Part shown: positions 1-6,274 of the stretch, in pieces | How the letters are laid out: each line of letters starts with the position of its first letter | How positions within the stretch are numbered: the stretch's first letter is position 1 | Assembly (NCBI GenBank): GCA_026996935.1 | Contig: JALWJW010000044.1 | Span: 1-7,659 of the forward strand | DNA from: Hyphomicrobiales bacterium | Lineage (GTDB): Bacteria; Pseudomonadota; Alphaproteobacteria; Rhizobiales; Aestuariivirgaceae | Length of the DNA stretch: 7,659 nucleotides | Direction: 5' to 3' | The notes under the pieces: generated by a model | Seen by the model: only the letters and a program-made list of their open reading frames with translations | The model's database searches: none | What the model was told of the DNA's origin: nothing | Position numbers and translations under genes: made by a program

Positions 1-9
1 GGGCATATC

Positions 10-537
10 CTAAGGTGCAGGAACGCCGCGATAGCCGTTATAATAGCCATTGTTCCAGTTGTTATTCCAACCGTTGTTCCAGCCGTTATTGCCATAGCCG
101 TAACCATTGCCACTGCCGCGCATATTGCCGGAAAATGAGAAGTTCATGCGGCCATTGCCCCAACCGTTGCCATTAAATGGACCCCAGTTGTTGTTCCAGC
201 CATTGTTATTGTTGCCCCAATTCCAAGGCCACCAATTGTTGTTATTGTTCCAACCGTTGTTGTAGTATGGGTTGTAGTAGCGGTTGTTGTATCCATTGTT
301 CCATGGACCCCAATTATTGTTGTTGCCCCAGTTCCAAGGCATCCAATTGTTGTTATTGTTCCAGCCATTGTTATTGTTGCCCCAGTTCCATGGTGCCCAA
401 TTGTTGTTATTGTTCCAGCCATTATTATAGCCGTTATTGCCCCAATTGAATTGGGCTTGAGCTGATGTGGCAACCAAAGTGGATGCACCAAGACCAACCA
501 AACCGGCAATTGCGATTGTTTTAAATAATTTTTTCAT
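10..537 (-). CDS. Secreted Asn/Trp/Gly-rich repeat protein (sulfur-globule-like?)
   Basis: A 175-residue protein of unproven function. Residues 1-28 form a clear Sec signal peptide: KK near the N-terminus, a hydrophobic core (IAIAGLVGLGASTLVA) and an AQA cleavage site before Q29. The mature part has about 61 Asn and 22 Trp in 147 residues, plus Gly and Tyr, and no Cys. Three 17-residue repeats, WNNNNNWxPWNWGNNNN with x = A, M or W, lie at residues 41-57, 59-75 and 96-112. A less regular tail (NFSFSGNMRGSGNGYGYG, about 132-149) follows, and the protein ends in GVPAP. The ATG at 537 was chosen over an upstream in-frame start at 573 because AGGAGAGAG lies just before it and the signal peptide begins there. 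The composition and tail recall sulfur globule envelope proteins; a generic structural, surface or matrix protein is equally possible. The gene is real; its function is open. Confidence 0.8.
   Translation of the reverse strand: MKKLFKTIAIAGLVGLGASTLVATSAQAQFNWGNNGYNNGWNNNNNWAPWNWGNNNNGWNNNNNWMPWNWGNNNNWGPWNNGYNNRYYNPYYNNGWNNNNNWWPWNWGNNNNGWNNNWGPFNGNGWGNGRMNFSFSGNMRGSGNGYGYGNNGWNNGWNNNWNNGYYNGYRGVPAP
202..417 (-). repeat. Three in-gene 51-bp repeats encoding WNNNNNWxPWNWGNNNN
   Basis: Repeat units lie at 367-417, 313-363 and 202-252. They encode the same 17 residues except for one variable position (Ala, Met, Trp). The first two are separated by a single codon; the third follows a Tyr/Asn-rich spacer. 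The DNA copies are also very similar, which suggests recent duplication or ongoing slippage or recombination rather than only protein-level selection. Confidence 0.85.
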
Positions 538-659
538 AACGCTCTCTCCTTGTCGATGTTGGTTTTTCAACACCGCTTTTAATTACAAGGGCCCACGAGG
601 CCCACACTTGCCCCACAAAAAAGTTCTAGCTCCAAAAAGGTGGCTATAACCTCATAAAA

Positions 660-675
660 AAGACACAAGTGTCTT
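660..675. promoter_or_regulatory. 7-bp inverted repeat, possible operator
   Basis: AAGACAC (660-666) and GTGTCTT (669-675) form a perfect inverted repeat around AA, roughly in the middle of the divergent spacer. The two-base centre is too tight for a good RNA hairpin, so a dimeric regulator site is a reasonable reading. Read on the minus strand it runs into six T, but no gene ends there, so a terminator is unlikely. No regulator is encoded nearby. Confidence 0.35.
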
Positions 676-725
676 CCTTCTCCGCATCATTAGACAAGTA
701 GATAGCACAATATATGACATATATC

Positions 726-749
726 AATATTCTAATATTCTAATATATA
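726..749. repeat. Tandem 8-bp repeats (AATATTCT x2 plus a degenerate third)
   Basis: AATATTCT occurs at 726-733 and 734-741, followed by AATATATA at 742-749. The spacing of 8 bp is not a helical turn. It may be simple AT-rich slippage sequence, or repeated contacts for a regulator upstream of the kinase gene. Confidence 0.5.
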
Positions 750-808
750 AAATTTGAGGAATCGTTTTCATTTAGTGTTAAGTATAGATTTTTAGGGAGT
801 GCTTTTTG

Positions 809-1900
809 ATGAGCCAGATAATTGATAAAATAAATCAAATCAGACAAGACAATCCACAAAACTTAATGGCACGATATTTTTCGGCTGAGTATTTTAACGG
901 GTTGAATGAAGCCGATCAGGCCAGATTGTTGGGTATTTTTGCATCAGGCATTGAAAACCCAGACAGTTCGATGGGGGCTTATGCGCAGGCTCCTGAAGAC
1001 TACGATAAGTTTTCAACCGCGCTTGATCCGCTTATTCGTGATTTTCATGGTATTGCTGACGGTATTGAAATTGCACAAAAACACGACTGGCCCAATGCAG
1101 AAACAGCAAATTGTAATCTGGCAGAGATTGATCCCAAGCTAAAGGATGTTTCCATGCGGGTGAGGGTGGCACGCAATGCTTCAACTTACCCCTTGCCAGG
1201 GGCGATGAGTAAAGATCAACGGATTTCTTTTGAAAATGAAGCTGTTGCTGCGTTCGAAAAGTTGATCGAAGATGAAGCCTTTGGTGGACAATATTTGTCG
1301 ATTACGCCCGGTTCAAAATATGAGATTAGTTCTGCTGAATATGACAAGCGTGTAGCCGCACACCAAATGTTTAAAGATATGAGTTCTGACCGGTTTTTAA
1401 ACGTGGCGGGTATTAGTGCTGATTGGCCTTACGGGCGCGGCATGTATGTTTCGCGCGATCAGGACTTCTTGGTCTGGGTGGGTGAAGAAGACCACCTGCG
1501 GATTATGTCGATGATGTCTGGTGGTGATTTGGGCGCGCTGTTTGGGCGATTGCATGCTGGTTTGAAAAAACTAACAGGCTTGTTGCCACCGTTTGCCACA
1601 TCGCCGGTTTATGGTAATGTGACTTCGTGCCCAACTAATCTGGGCGCAGGTATGCGCGCCAGCTTGCACATGAAGTTGCCTAACCTCACCAAAGGCGGTA
1701 CAGACTTGTCGGTCGTAACAGCCGCGGCAAAAGACTTGGGTCTTGCAGTACGCGGTGCTGGGGGCGAGCATTCAGCGGCAGGGTCTGATGGCTTGGTTGA
1801 TGTATCACCAAGCGCAAGGCTTGGCGTGACAGAGCGTGAGATTATGCAACGGTTGTTTGATGGGGCCAAGGCGCTTTGGGCGCTGGAGGTTAAGGCTTAA
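809..1900 (+). CDS. Arginine kinase (ATP:guanidino phosphotransferase)
   Basis: A 363-residue cytosolic phosphagen kinase, predicted to transfer phosphate reversibly between ATP and arginine. Length and both domains match animal arginine kinases (about 357 residues): a helical N-terminal domain to about residue 100 and a catalytic domain after it. The guanidino-specificity stretch DSSMGAYA (52-59) aligns with DSGVGIYA of Limulus arginine kinase, keeping Ser and Tyr. Catalytic equivalents are all present: R117 and R119 (Limulus R124, R126), E227 in EEDHLR (E225), R231 (R229), C274 in CPTNLGAGMR (C271), R283 (R280), R315 and E320 in RGAGGEH (R309, E314). The ATG at 809 is used because AGGGAG sits nine bases upstream; a TTG at 806 is less likely. 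The gene stands alone, with its own terminator and convergent to grxD. Family is near certain; arginine rather than another guanidine is inferred from the specificity loop. Bacterial members are uncommon. Confidence 0.93.
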   Translation: MSQIIDKINQIRQDNPQNLMARYFSAEYFNGLNEADQARLLGIFASGIENPDSSMGAYAQAPEDYDKFSTALDPLIRDFHGIADGIEIAQKHDWPNAETANCNLAEIDPKLKDVSMRVRVARNASTYPLPGAMSKDQRISFENEAVAAFEKLIEDEAFGGQYLSITPGSKYEISSAEYDKRVAAHQMFKDMSSDRFLNVAGISADWPYGRGMYVSRDQDFLVWVGEEDHLRIMSMMSGGDLGALFGRLHAGLKKLTGLLPPFATSPVYGNVTSCPTNLGAGMRASLHMKLPNLTKGGTDLSVVTAAAKDLGLAVRGAGGEHSAAGSDGLVDVSPSARLGVTEREIMQRLFDGAKALWALEVKA

Positions 1901-1917
1901 GCTGGTTGGCGTTTTGA

Positions 1918-1940
1918 ATGGGCTTTGCCCATGCTTTTTT
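1918..1940 (+). terminator. Intrinsic terminator of the arginine kinase gene
   Basis: ATGGGC (1918-1923), loop TTT, GCCCAT (1927-1932), then GC and six T (1935-1940). It begins 18 bases after the kinase stop codon and has the form of a Rho-independent terminator on the plus strand. Confidence 0.75.
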
Positions 1941-1955
1941 GCCCCCACCCTTTAT

Positions 1956-1976
1956 CCCTCCCCACAAGGGGGAGGG
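1956..1976. repeat. GC-rich palindrome between convergent genes
   Basis: CCCTCCCC (1956-1963) pairs with GGGGAGGG (1969-1976) around a 5-base loop, followed on the plus strand by a T-rich stretch near 1980-1991. It could back up the kinase terminator. The C-rich lead-in and the sequence style also resemble a dispersed intergenic repeat commonly seen in alphaproteobacteria, which is recollection rather than a search result. Confidence 0.6.
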
Positions 1977-2014
1977 AGATGTTTGTTTTTGTCGCTCAAG
2001 CGTTAATTGGGGGC

Positions 2015-2344
2015 TTAAGCCTGGATGGCTACGCCGCCGTCTTCCAAGGTTTTTTTGAGCTCACCGCTTTGGAATAATTCTGTAACGATGTCACAACCGC
2101 CAATAAACTCGCCTTTTATGTAAAGCTGTGGAATGGTTGGCCAGTCAGAATAGGTTTTGATGCCTTCGCGTAGAGCGCCGTTTTCAAGCACGTTGACACC
2201 TTGATACGGCACTTGCATGTGACCTAAAATTTGCGCAACGCGTGAAGAAAAGCCACATTGTGGGGCTTCTGGTGTGCCTTTCATAAACAATACAACGTCA
2301 TTGCTTTTTACAACGCTGTCGATCCATTCGTTTACATCTGCCAT
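2015..2344 (-). CDS. grxD: Monothiol glutaredoxin, CGFS type (Grx4/GrxD)
   Basis: A 109-residue single-domain monothiol glutaredoxin that binds a glutathione-coordinated [2Fe-2S] cluster as a dimer or with BolA. It acts in cytosolic iron-sulfur cluster delivery rather than disulfide reduction. The CGFS active site is at residues 30-33, preceded by the usual KGTPEAPQ segment (22-29). WPTIPQLYI (68-76) and GGCDI (82-86) form the glutathione-binding part of the fold. Length is typical. The ATG at 2344 has GGAGAG a few bases upstream. It lies 23 bases downstream of bolA on the same strand, the standard arrangement for these partner proteins, and ends in a convergent region facing the arginine kinase gene. 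Confidence 0.95.
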   Translation of the reverse strand: MADVNEWIDSVVKSNDVVLFMKGTPEAPQCGFSSRVAQILGHMQVPYQGVNVLENGALREGIKTYSDWPTIPQLYIKGEFIGGCDIVTELFQSGELKKTLEDGGVAIQA

Positions 2345-2367
2345 TTTTTCTCTCCGAAATTTGGGTA

Positions 2368-2607
2368 TTAGTTTTGAGTTGGGGTTTGTGTGGTCAATGC
2401 AAGGGCGTGTAGTTCGCCGCCCATTTTACCCTTTAGGGCAGCATAGACCATTTGGTGTTGTTTAACACGGCTAAGACCTTCAAAAGCGCTTGAGATGATT
2501 TTTGCCTGATAGTGATTACTATCACCTGCAAGGTCAACGATCTCAATCACTGCATCGGGTAGGGCTTCTTTAATCATTGCTTCCAGTACTGATTGTTCCA
2601 TTGCCAT
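2368..2607 (-). CDS. bolA: BolA family protein (BolA/IbaG-like)
   Basis: A 79-residue BolA-fold protein. It carries the family core SRVKQHQMVY (46-55) followed by a Gly/Lys-rich turn and GELHAL (64-69). H67 corresponds to the conserved C-terminal His that can ligate the shared [2Fe-2S] cluster. Another His is at 32, in the loop that differs among BolA subclasses. BolA proteins form heterodimers with CGFS glutaredoxins for iron-sulfur trafficking, and grxD follows directly here. The start at 2607 has only an AG-rich stretch upstream (AAGAAAGAAAG) and an ATG two codons later is possible. The symbol is used in the family sense; the exact subclass (BolA versus IbaG) is not decided. Confidence 0.92.
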   Translation of the reverse strand: MAMEQSVLEAMIKEALPDAVIEIVDLAGDSNHYQAKIISSAFEGLSRVKQHQMVYAALKGKMGGELHALALTTQTPTQN

Positions 2608-2666
2608 GTGTTTTGTCTTTCTTTCTTGTTTTGCGTTCTGGCGGCGCGCGGCCTGCGCTCCCGCTT

Positions 2667-2692
2667 GGTCGCTAGTCGTTCGATGCGCTCCT
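2667..2692. repeat. Dispersed 26-bp repeat, copy A
   Basis: Begins GGTCGCTAGTCGTTCG and ends TGCGCTCCT. It matches 6188-6213 at 25 of 26 positions (only 2683 versus 6204 differs). Both copies are intergenic and both sit just upstream, in plus coordinates, of a GTCATTCCTGCGAAAGC element. Confidence 0.85.
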
Positions 2693-2721
2693 CCGGGAGG
2701 TTAGCAGATAGTGTTTTTACT

Positions 2722-2804
2722 CGTCATTCCTGCGAAAGCAGGAATCTAGTTGTTGATTGAAGTTTGGTTCGCCTTATAGACTTCCGCCTTTGCGGGAATG
2801 ACGG
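2722..2804. repeat. Nested intergenic palindrome after purL
   Basis: The left arm holds a hairpin, ATTCCTGC (2726-2733), GAAA loop, GCAGGAAT (2738-2745). The right arm, 2782-2804, is an inverted imperfect copy (CCGTCATTCCCGC when read on the minus strand), so the arms can also pair with each other across about 37 bases. It starts just past the purL stop (2807) on the minus strand. It lacks a T tract, so it looks more like a dispersed palindromic repeat (GTCATTCC-GCGAAAGC type) than a classical terminator. It could still affect mRNA end formation between purL and bolA. Confidence 0.75.
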
Positions 2805-2806
2805 GG

Positions 2807-5005
2807 TTAAACTTCAGCCATATAATCTGGTAGCCAGTCCTCATGAGCCGATTTTAACATATTAAGCGATATAGTGGTGTGGCCTTCGATAATCAATGCT
2901 GAAGATATTACGGTGCCGATTTTTGTGGCTGGAACGTTGGCTGTTTCCGCATCGCGGATGATTTGTGTCGCCTTATCGGGTGAGCATGTCAGCACATAGC
3001 GGGCCTGATCTTCAGCAAAAAGCGTTACAAAAGCCTCCTGATCATCTGGAATGGTGATTTTTGCACCGATATTGCCCGCCAACGCCATATCGCTCAACGC
3101 CAGCACTAAACCACCATCTGAAATATCATGCACGGCTGTTGTATCGCCAGAGCGAATGAGATTGCGAACGAAATTACCATTGTTTTTCTCTTTTTCAAGG
3201 TCAACAACAGGTGGCGGGCCGTCTTCGCGTCCTTGCGTATCGCGCAGGAATGCGCTTTGGCCCATGTGCGTGCCGTGACCACCGATGAGGATAATCGTAT
3301 CGCCTTCATTTTTAAATGCCAGCGTTGCCATGTCGTCAAGGTTTGGCAACAGGCCAACCCCACCAATAGTTGGCGTGGGTAAAATGGCTTTGCCGTTGGT
3401 TTCGTTGTAAAGCGAGACGTTGCCCGATACGACAGGGAAGTTGAGCGCGCGGCACGCTTCGCCAATGCCTTTAATGGCCATAACAAACGTGCCCATAATT
3501 TCAGGGCGTTCAGGATTGCCGAAGTTTAAGTTATCGGTGATTGCCAACGGATCAGCGCCAACCGCTGTCAGGTTGCGCCAACATTCGGCAACGGCTTGTT
3601 TGCCGCCCTCGAATGGGTCGGCCTCGACATAGCGCGGCGTTACATCGGCGCAAGTGGCAATAGCTTTATTGGTGCCATTAATGCGCACCACAGCGGCATC
3701 ACCGCCTGGAATTTGAGCGGTGTTTGATTGGATGAGTTGGTCATATTGCTCCCACACCCAACGTTTTGAGCAATTATCGGGTGAACCGACAACTTGTAAT
3801 ACGGCCTGCGTGAGATCATCGGGCGCTTTGAGGTCGCTCAATGGGGCTTGAGGGGTTGGTTCAATCCACGGGCGATCATATTCGGGGGCTTCATCGCCCA
3901 ATTCTTTGATCGGTAGGTTGGCAACTTCTTCGTTATCGTGCCAGATTGAAAAGCGCAGATCATCGGTTGTTTCACCAACGACAGCAAAATCCAAACCCCA
4001 TTTGATGAAGATGGCTTCGGCTATTTTTTCTTTTGCCGGATCAAGCACCATGAGCATGCGTTCCTGACTTTCAGAAAGCATCATTTCATAGGCTGACATG
4101 CGTTCTTCGCGGCATGGGACTTTGTTGAGGTCAAGCTTTACACCCAAACCACCAGAGGCACCCATTTCGACGGCTGAACAGGTCAGGCCTGCTGCGCCCA
4201 TGTCCTGAATGGCGATGACGGCGCCTGTTTCCATCAGTTCCAAACAGGCTTCGAGCAGGCATTTTTCGGTGAACGGGTCACCTACCTGCACGGTTGGGCG
4301 TTTTTCATCGGCATCATCGGCAAATTCTGCTGAAGCCATAGATGCGCCATGAATTCCATCACGGCCCGTTTTGGCCCCCAGATAAACCACGGGGCGGCCA
4401 ACGCCTTTGGCTGGCGATAAGAAGATTTTGTCCGCATCGGCCAACCCTATAGCCATGGCGTTGGTCAGGTTGTTGCCTTCATAGCGTTTGTGGAAGTTGA
4501 CCGAGCCTCCAACGGTTGGCACACCAAAGCAGTTGCCATATCCGCCAACGCCAGCAACAACTCCGGAAATGAGATGTTTGTTCTTGTCATAATCAGGTGC
4601 ACCGAAAAATAGAGCGTTCAGTGAGGCAATAGGGCGCGCACCCATAGTGAACACATCACGCAAAATGCCGCCAACGCCTGTGGCTGCGCCCTGGTAAGGT
4701 TCGATGAATGACGGGTGATTGTGGCTTTCCATTTTAAAAATGATGGCCTGATTGTCGCCAATATCGACAGCACCAGCGTTTTCGCCGGGGCCAATAAGCA
4801 CGCATTCAGATTCAGTCGGAAGGGTTTTAAGCCAAAGTTTGGATGATTTATATGAGCAGTGCTCATTCCACATGGCAGAGAATATACCAAGTTCGGTAAA
4901 TGTTGGTTCGCGGCCAATCAGTTCAAGAATACGTTCATATTCTTCAGGTTTTAAACCATGTTCTGCGACAAGTTCATCGGTGATTTTAATATCGTTCGGG
5001 ATCAT
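2807..5005 (-). CDS. purL: Phosphoribosylformylglycinamidine synthase subunit PurL
   Basis: The large synthetase subunit of FGAM synthase: it converts FGAR, ATP and ammonia to FGAM, with ammonia delivered by PurQ through a PurS-containing complex. At 732 residues it is the small, PurS-dependent form, not the fused enzyme of about 1,300 residues found in gammaproteobacteria. It has two PurM-like halves. Visible motifs are [12 protein letters not shown] (45-56, catalytic His49), KMESHNHPS (91-99, metal and substrate contacts), Gly-rich GAATGVGG (106-113), [10 protein letters not shown] (308-317) and HDISDGG (626-632) in the second half. Its ATG overlaps the purQ stop as ATGA (5005-5002), so translation is probably coupled; no strong ribosome site precedes it. 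No frameshift or missing motif was seen. Confidence 0.98.
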   Translation of the reverse strand: MIPNDIKITDELVAEHGLKPEEYERILELIGREPTFTELGIFSAMWNEHCSYKSSKLWLKTLPTESECVLIGPGENAGAVDIGDNQAIIFKMESHNHPSFIEPYQGAATGVGGILRDVFTMGARPIASLNALFFGAPDYDKNKHLISGVVAGVGGYGNCFGVPTVGGSVNFHKRYEGNNLTNAMAIGLADADKIFLSPAKGVGRPVVYLGAKTGRDGIHGASMASAEFADDADEKRPTVQVGDPFTEKCLLEACLELMETGAVIAIQDMGAAGLTCSAVEMGASGGLGVKLDLNKVPCREERMSAYEMMLSESQERMLMVLDPAKEKIAEAIFIKWGLDFAVVGETTDDLRFSIWHDNEEVANLPIKELGDEAPEYDRPWIEPTPQAPLSDLKAPDDLTQAVLQVVGSPDNCSKRWVWEQYDQLIQSNTAQIPGGDAAVVRINGTNKAIATCADVTPRYVEADPFEGGKQAVAECWRNLTAVGADPLAITDNLNFGNPERPEIMGTFVMAIKGIGEACRALNFPVVSGNVSLYNETNGKAILPTPTIGGVGLLPNLDDMATLAFKNEGDTIILIGGHGTHMGQSAFLRDTQGREDGPPPVVDLEKEKNNGNFVRNLIRSGDTTAVHDISDGGLVLALSDMALAGNIGAKITIPDDQEAFVTLFAEDQARYVLTCSPDKATQIIRDAETANVPATKIGTVISSALIIEGHTTISLNMLKSAHEDWLPDYMAEV

Positions 5006-5661
5006 GCTGCGATGCTTTCAAATAGGGGGCGGCAGTCGGTTTTGCCGTGAAGGGCTTCGATCATGTTTTCAGGGTGGGGCATCATGCCGATGACGTTGCC
5101 TTTGGCGTTACAAATGCCGGCAATGTCGTTCAGAGAACCATTGGGGTTGGTGCCGTTGGCATAACGAAAGACGATTTGTCCATCGCCTTCAAGGCGTTTG
5201 AGGGTTTCATCATCAACGAAATAATTGCCGTCATGGTGGGCAACGGGGCAGGTGACTTCATCGCCTTTGTTCATTTTTGATGTAAAGAAAGTTGAGTCAT
5301 TTTCAACGCTTAGCTGAACTTGTTTACAAACAAATTTAAGATTGGCATTGCGCATTAACGCGCCGCGCAACATGCCTGTTTCAACCAGAATTTGAAAGCC
5401 GTTACAAACGCCCAAAACTTTGCCGCCTTTGTTGGCGTGTTCCACGATGGCTTTCATAATCGGTGAGCGTGCAGCAATGGCCCCGCACCGTAAATAATCC
5501 CCATATGAAAAGCCGCCAGGAATAACCACAAGGTCAGTATCGGGCAGGGATGTTTCGGTGTGCCAAACGGTTTGAGTTTTTGCCCCTGACACATTCTCAA
5601 GCGCCATAATCATATCGCTCTCGCGATTAAGGCCGGGAAATTGGATGATGGCTGTTTTCAT
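5002..5661 (-). CDS. purQ: Phosphoribosylformylglycinamidine synthase glutaminase subunit PurQ
   Basis: A 219-residue class I glutamine amidotransferase that hydrolyses glutamine and supplies ammonia to PurL. The nucleophile is C86 in GVCNGFQ (84-90), and the rest of the triad is H196 and E198 in MPHPE (194-198). The oxyanion-type [13 protein letters not shown] segment is at 48-60, and the N-terminus ([14 protein letters not shown]) is typical of the family. The ATG at 5661 was chosen over a 25-codon in-frame extension because it matches the family N-terminus and has GGAG eight bases upstream. The stop overlaps the purL start by four bases. It lies 141 bases downstream of purS, a gap filled by a palindromic repeat. 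Confidence 0.98.
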   Translation of the reverse strand: MKTAIIQFPGLNRESDMIMALENVSGAKTQTVWHTETSLPDTDLVVIPGGFSYGDYLRCGAIAARSPIMKAIVEHANKGGKVLGVCNGFQILVETGMLRGALMRNANLKFVCKQVQLSVENDSTFFTSKMNKGDEVTCPVAHHDGNYFVDDETLKRLEGDGQIVFRYANGTNPNGSLNDIAGICNAKGNVIGMMPHPENMIEALHGKTDCRPLFESIAA

Positions 5662-5724
5662 TTTTTGTGCTCCGTGAAACCTATTGGTTTGGGAATATCG
5701 GTAAAGGTACTCGCCCGTTGCTGT

Positions 5725-5800
5725 GCGCCCCCTCATCTGTCTGTGTTACAGACATCTTCTCTCGCGCCAAGGACAAAATAGGGGAGAAGAGGGAGAAGCG
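5725..5800. repeat. Two-hairpin intergenic element between purS and purQ (RIME-like)
   Basis: The first hairpin is TGTCTGT (5738-5744), GTT, ACAGACA (5748-5754). The second pairs CTTCTCTC (5756-5763) with GGGAGAAG (5782-5789) around an 18-base loop, including one G-T wobble. The layout CCCCCTCATC, hairpin, CTTCTC, loop, GGGGAGAAG resembles mosaic intergenic elements described in rhizobia. That family assignment is from memory. It lies within the presumed purS-purQ transcript. Confidence 0.6.
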
Positions 5801-5802
5801 AT

Positions 5803-6042
5803 TTAAACGATTTCGATTTCGTAATTTTCGATAACTGTGTTGGCCAAAAGTTGTTCGCACATGTCGGTGGCGCGGGCTTTTGCTTCCTCTTTTGAAAATG
5901 CTTCAATGTCGAGTTCGAAATATTTGCCTTGGCGAACATTATCGTAACCATTAAACCCTAGAGATTGCAGCGAGCCCATAATGGCTTTTCCTTGCGGGTC
6001 CAATACGCCGTTTTTAAGGGTGACTTTAATCATTGCTTTCAT
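5803..6042 (-). CDS. purS: Phosphoribosylformylglycinamidine synthase subunit PurS
   Basis: A 79-residue small subunit that bridges PurL and PurQ in the FGAM synthase complex and is needed for ammonia transfer. Family features are VTLKNGVLDPQGKAI (residues 6-20), the GF/VRQGK segment (about 29-39) and the C-terminal CEQLLANTVIENYEIEI. The ATG at 6042 is preferred because MKAMIKVTLKNG lines up with the usual MKA...VTLKNG start. A GTG at 6054 would add four residues without a better ribosome site, and an ATG at 6033 would remove three. It is separated from purC upstream by 232 bases of repeat-rich sequence and is followed by purQ. Confidence 0.96.
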   Translation of the reverse strand: MKAMIKVTLKNGVLDPQGKAIMGSLQSLGFNGYDNVRQGKYFELDIEAFSKEEAKARATDMCEQLLANTVIENYEIEIV

Positions 6043-6158
6043 TTTTTCGCTCACTTTGTTCGCTGTTTGCGCTTGTTCTTTTGTCGCTTAAGCGCCGCTA
6101 GGCTGCGGGCCTCAATGGCTCTAGTCCTCGCTTTGCTCGTTCGTTCTTTTATCTTCGC

Positions 6159-6197
6159 ACTAGCGACGTTAGGGCTGCGCTTTCTTCGGTCGCTAGT
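6159..6197. repeat. 9-bp inverted repeat within the purS-purC spacer
   Basis: ACTAGCGAC (6159-6167) and GTCGCTAGT (6189-6197) are perfect inverted copies separated by 21 bases. The right arm is part of the dispersed 26-bp repeat, so the structure looks built from inverted copies of one module. It would form a stem-loop in a purC-purS transcript. Confidence 0.65.
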
Positions 6198-6213
6198 CGT
6201 TCGCTGCGCTCCT
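6188..6213. repeat. Dispersed 26-bp repeat, copy B
   Basis: Matches 2667-2692 at 25 of 26 positions. A more degenerate relative (CTAGTCCTCGCTTTGCTCGTTCG-like) is visible near 6121-6144 in the same spacer. The 232-base gap between purC and purS (6043-6274) contains these repeats and nothing that looks coding. Confidence 0.85.
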
Positions 6214-6229
6214 TCGTGCCATAAATCTA

Positions 6230-6252
6230 GTCATTCCTGCGAAAGCTGGAAT
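6230..6252. repeat. GTCATTCCTGCGAAAGC palindrome, degenerate copy
   Basis: Shares 17 consecutive bases with 2723-2739, then GGAAT after one changed base. The hairpin ATTCCTGC (6233-6240), GAAA, GCTGGAAT has one mismatch in the stem. It begins 22 bases downstream of the purC stop on the minus strand. Confidence 0.75.
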
Positions 6253-6274
6253 TCATGAAGATTACGGCCGGTGC

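Larger units (their letters stand above)
538..808. promoter_or_regulatory. Divergent control region between the repeat protein and arginine kinase
   Basis: This 271-bp non-coding spacer must contain the promoters of both flanking genes. It turns strongly AT-rich from about 700 onward. A possible plus-strand promoter is TAGACA (691-696), a 16-bp gap, then TATGAC (713-718); the match is weak. A clear ribosome binding site for the kinase, AGGGAG, lies at 794-799, nine bases before the ATG at 809. The repeat-protein gene has AGGAGAGAG just upstream of its ATG on the minus strand. I see no open reading frame with coding character here. Confidence 0.5.

Noticed and set aside
177..449. Plus-strand Cys-rich 90-residue frame (many CC pairs)
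   Set aside because: It is antisense to the Asn/Trp repeats of the secreted protein, and the Cys pattern comes from the same repeated DNA. It has no ribosome site. The opposite strand has a signal peptide and a good ribosome site.
144..509. Minus-strand Thr/Ile/Gly-rich 121-residue frame
   Set aside because: A frame-shifted reading of the same repeat gene; low-complexity DNA keeps several frames open.
726..749. CRISPR-like or iteron-like array
   Set aside because: Only two exact 8-bp units with no spacers, and no cas or replication genes nearby.
809..1900. Protein-arginine kinase McsB
   Set aside because: McsB lacks the N-terminal helical domain and usually sits with clpC, ctsR and mcsA. 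This protein has the N-terminal domain with the animal-type specificity loop and none of those neighbours.
2782..2804. Classical Rho-independent terminator for purL
   Set aside because: The palindrome is present but no T tract follows on the minus strand, and its sequence recurs in another spacer, so it is called a dispersed repeat instead.
5733..5951. Minus-strand frame overlapping the 3' half of purS, considered as a frameshifted gene
   Set aside because: purS is intact in its own frame with a family-typical C-terminus, so this is an out-of-frame shadow.
5965..6258. Plus-strand 97-residue frame across the purS start and the purS-purC spacer
   Set aside because: It runs antisense into purS and then through intergenic repeats, and the product has no recognisable family or ribosome site.
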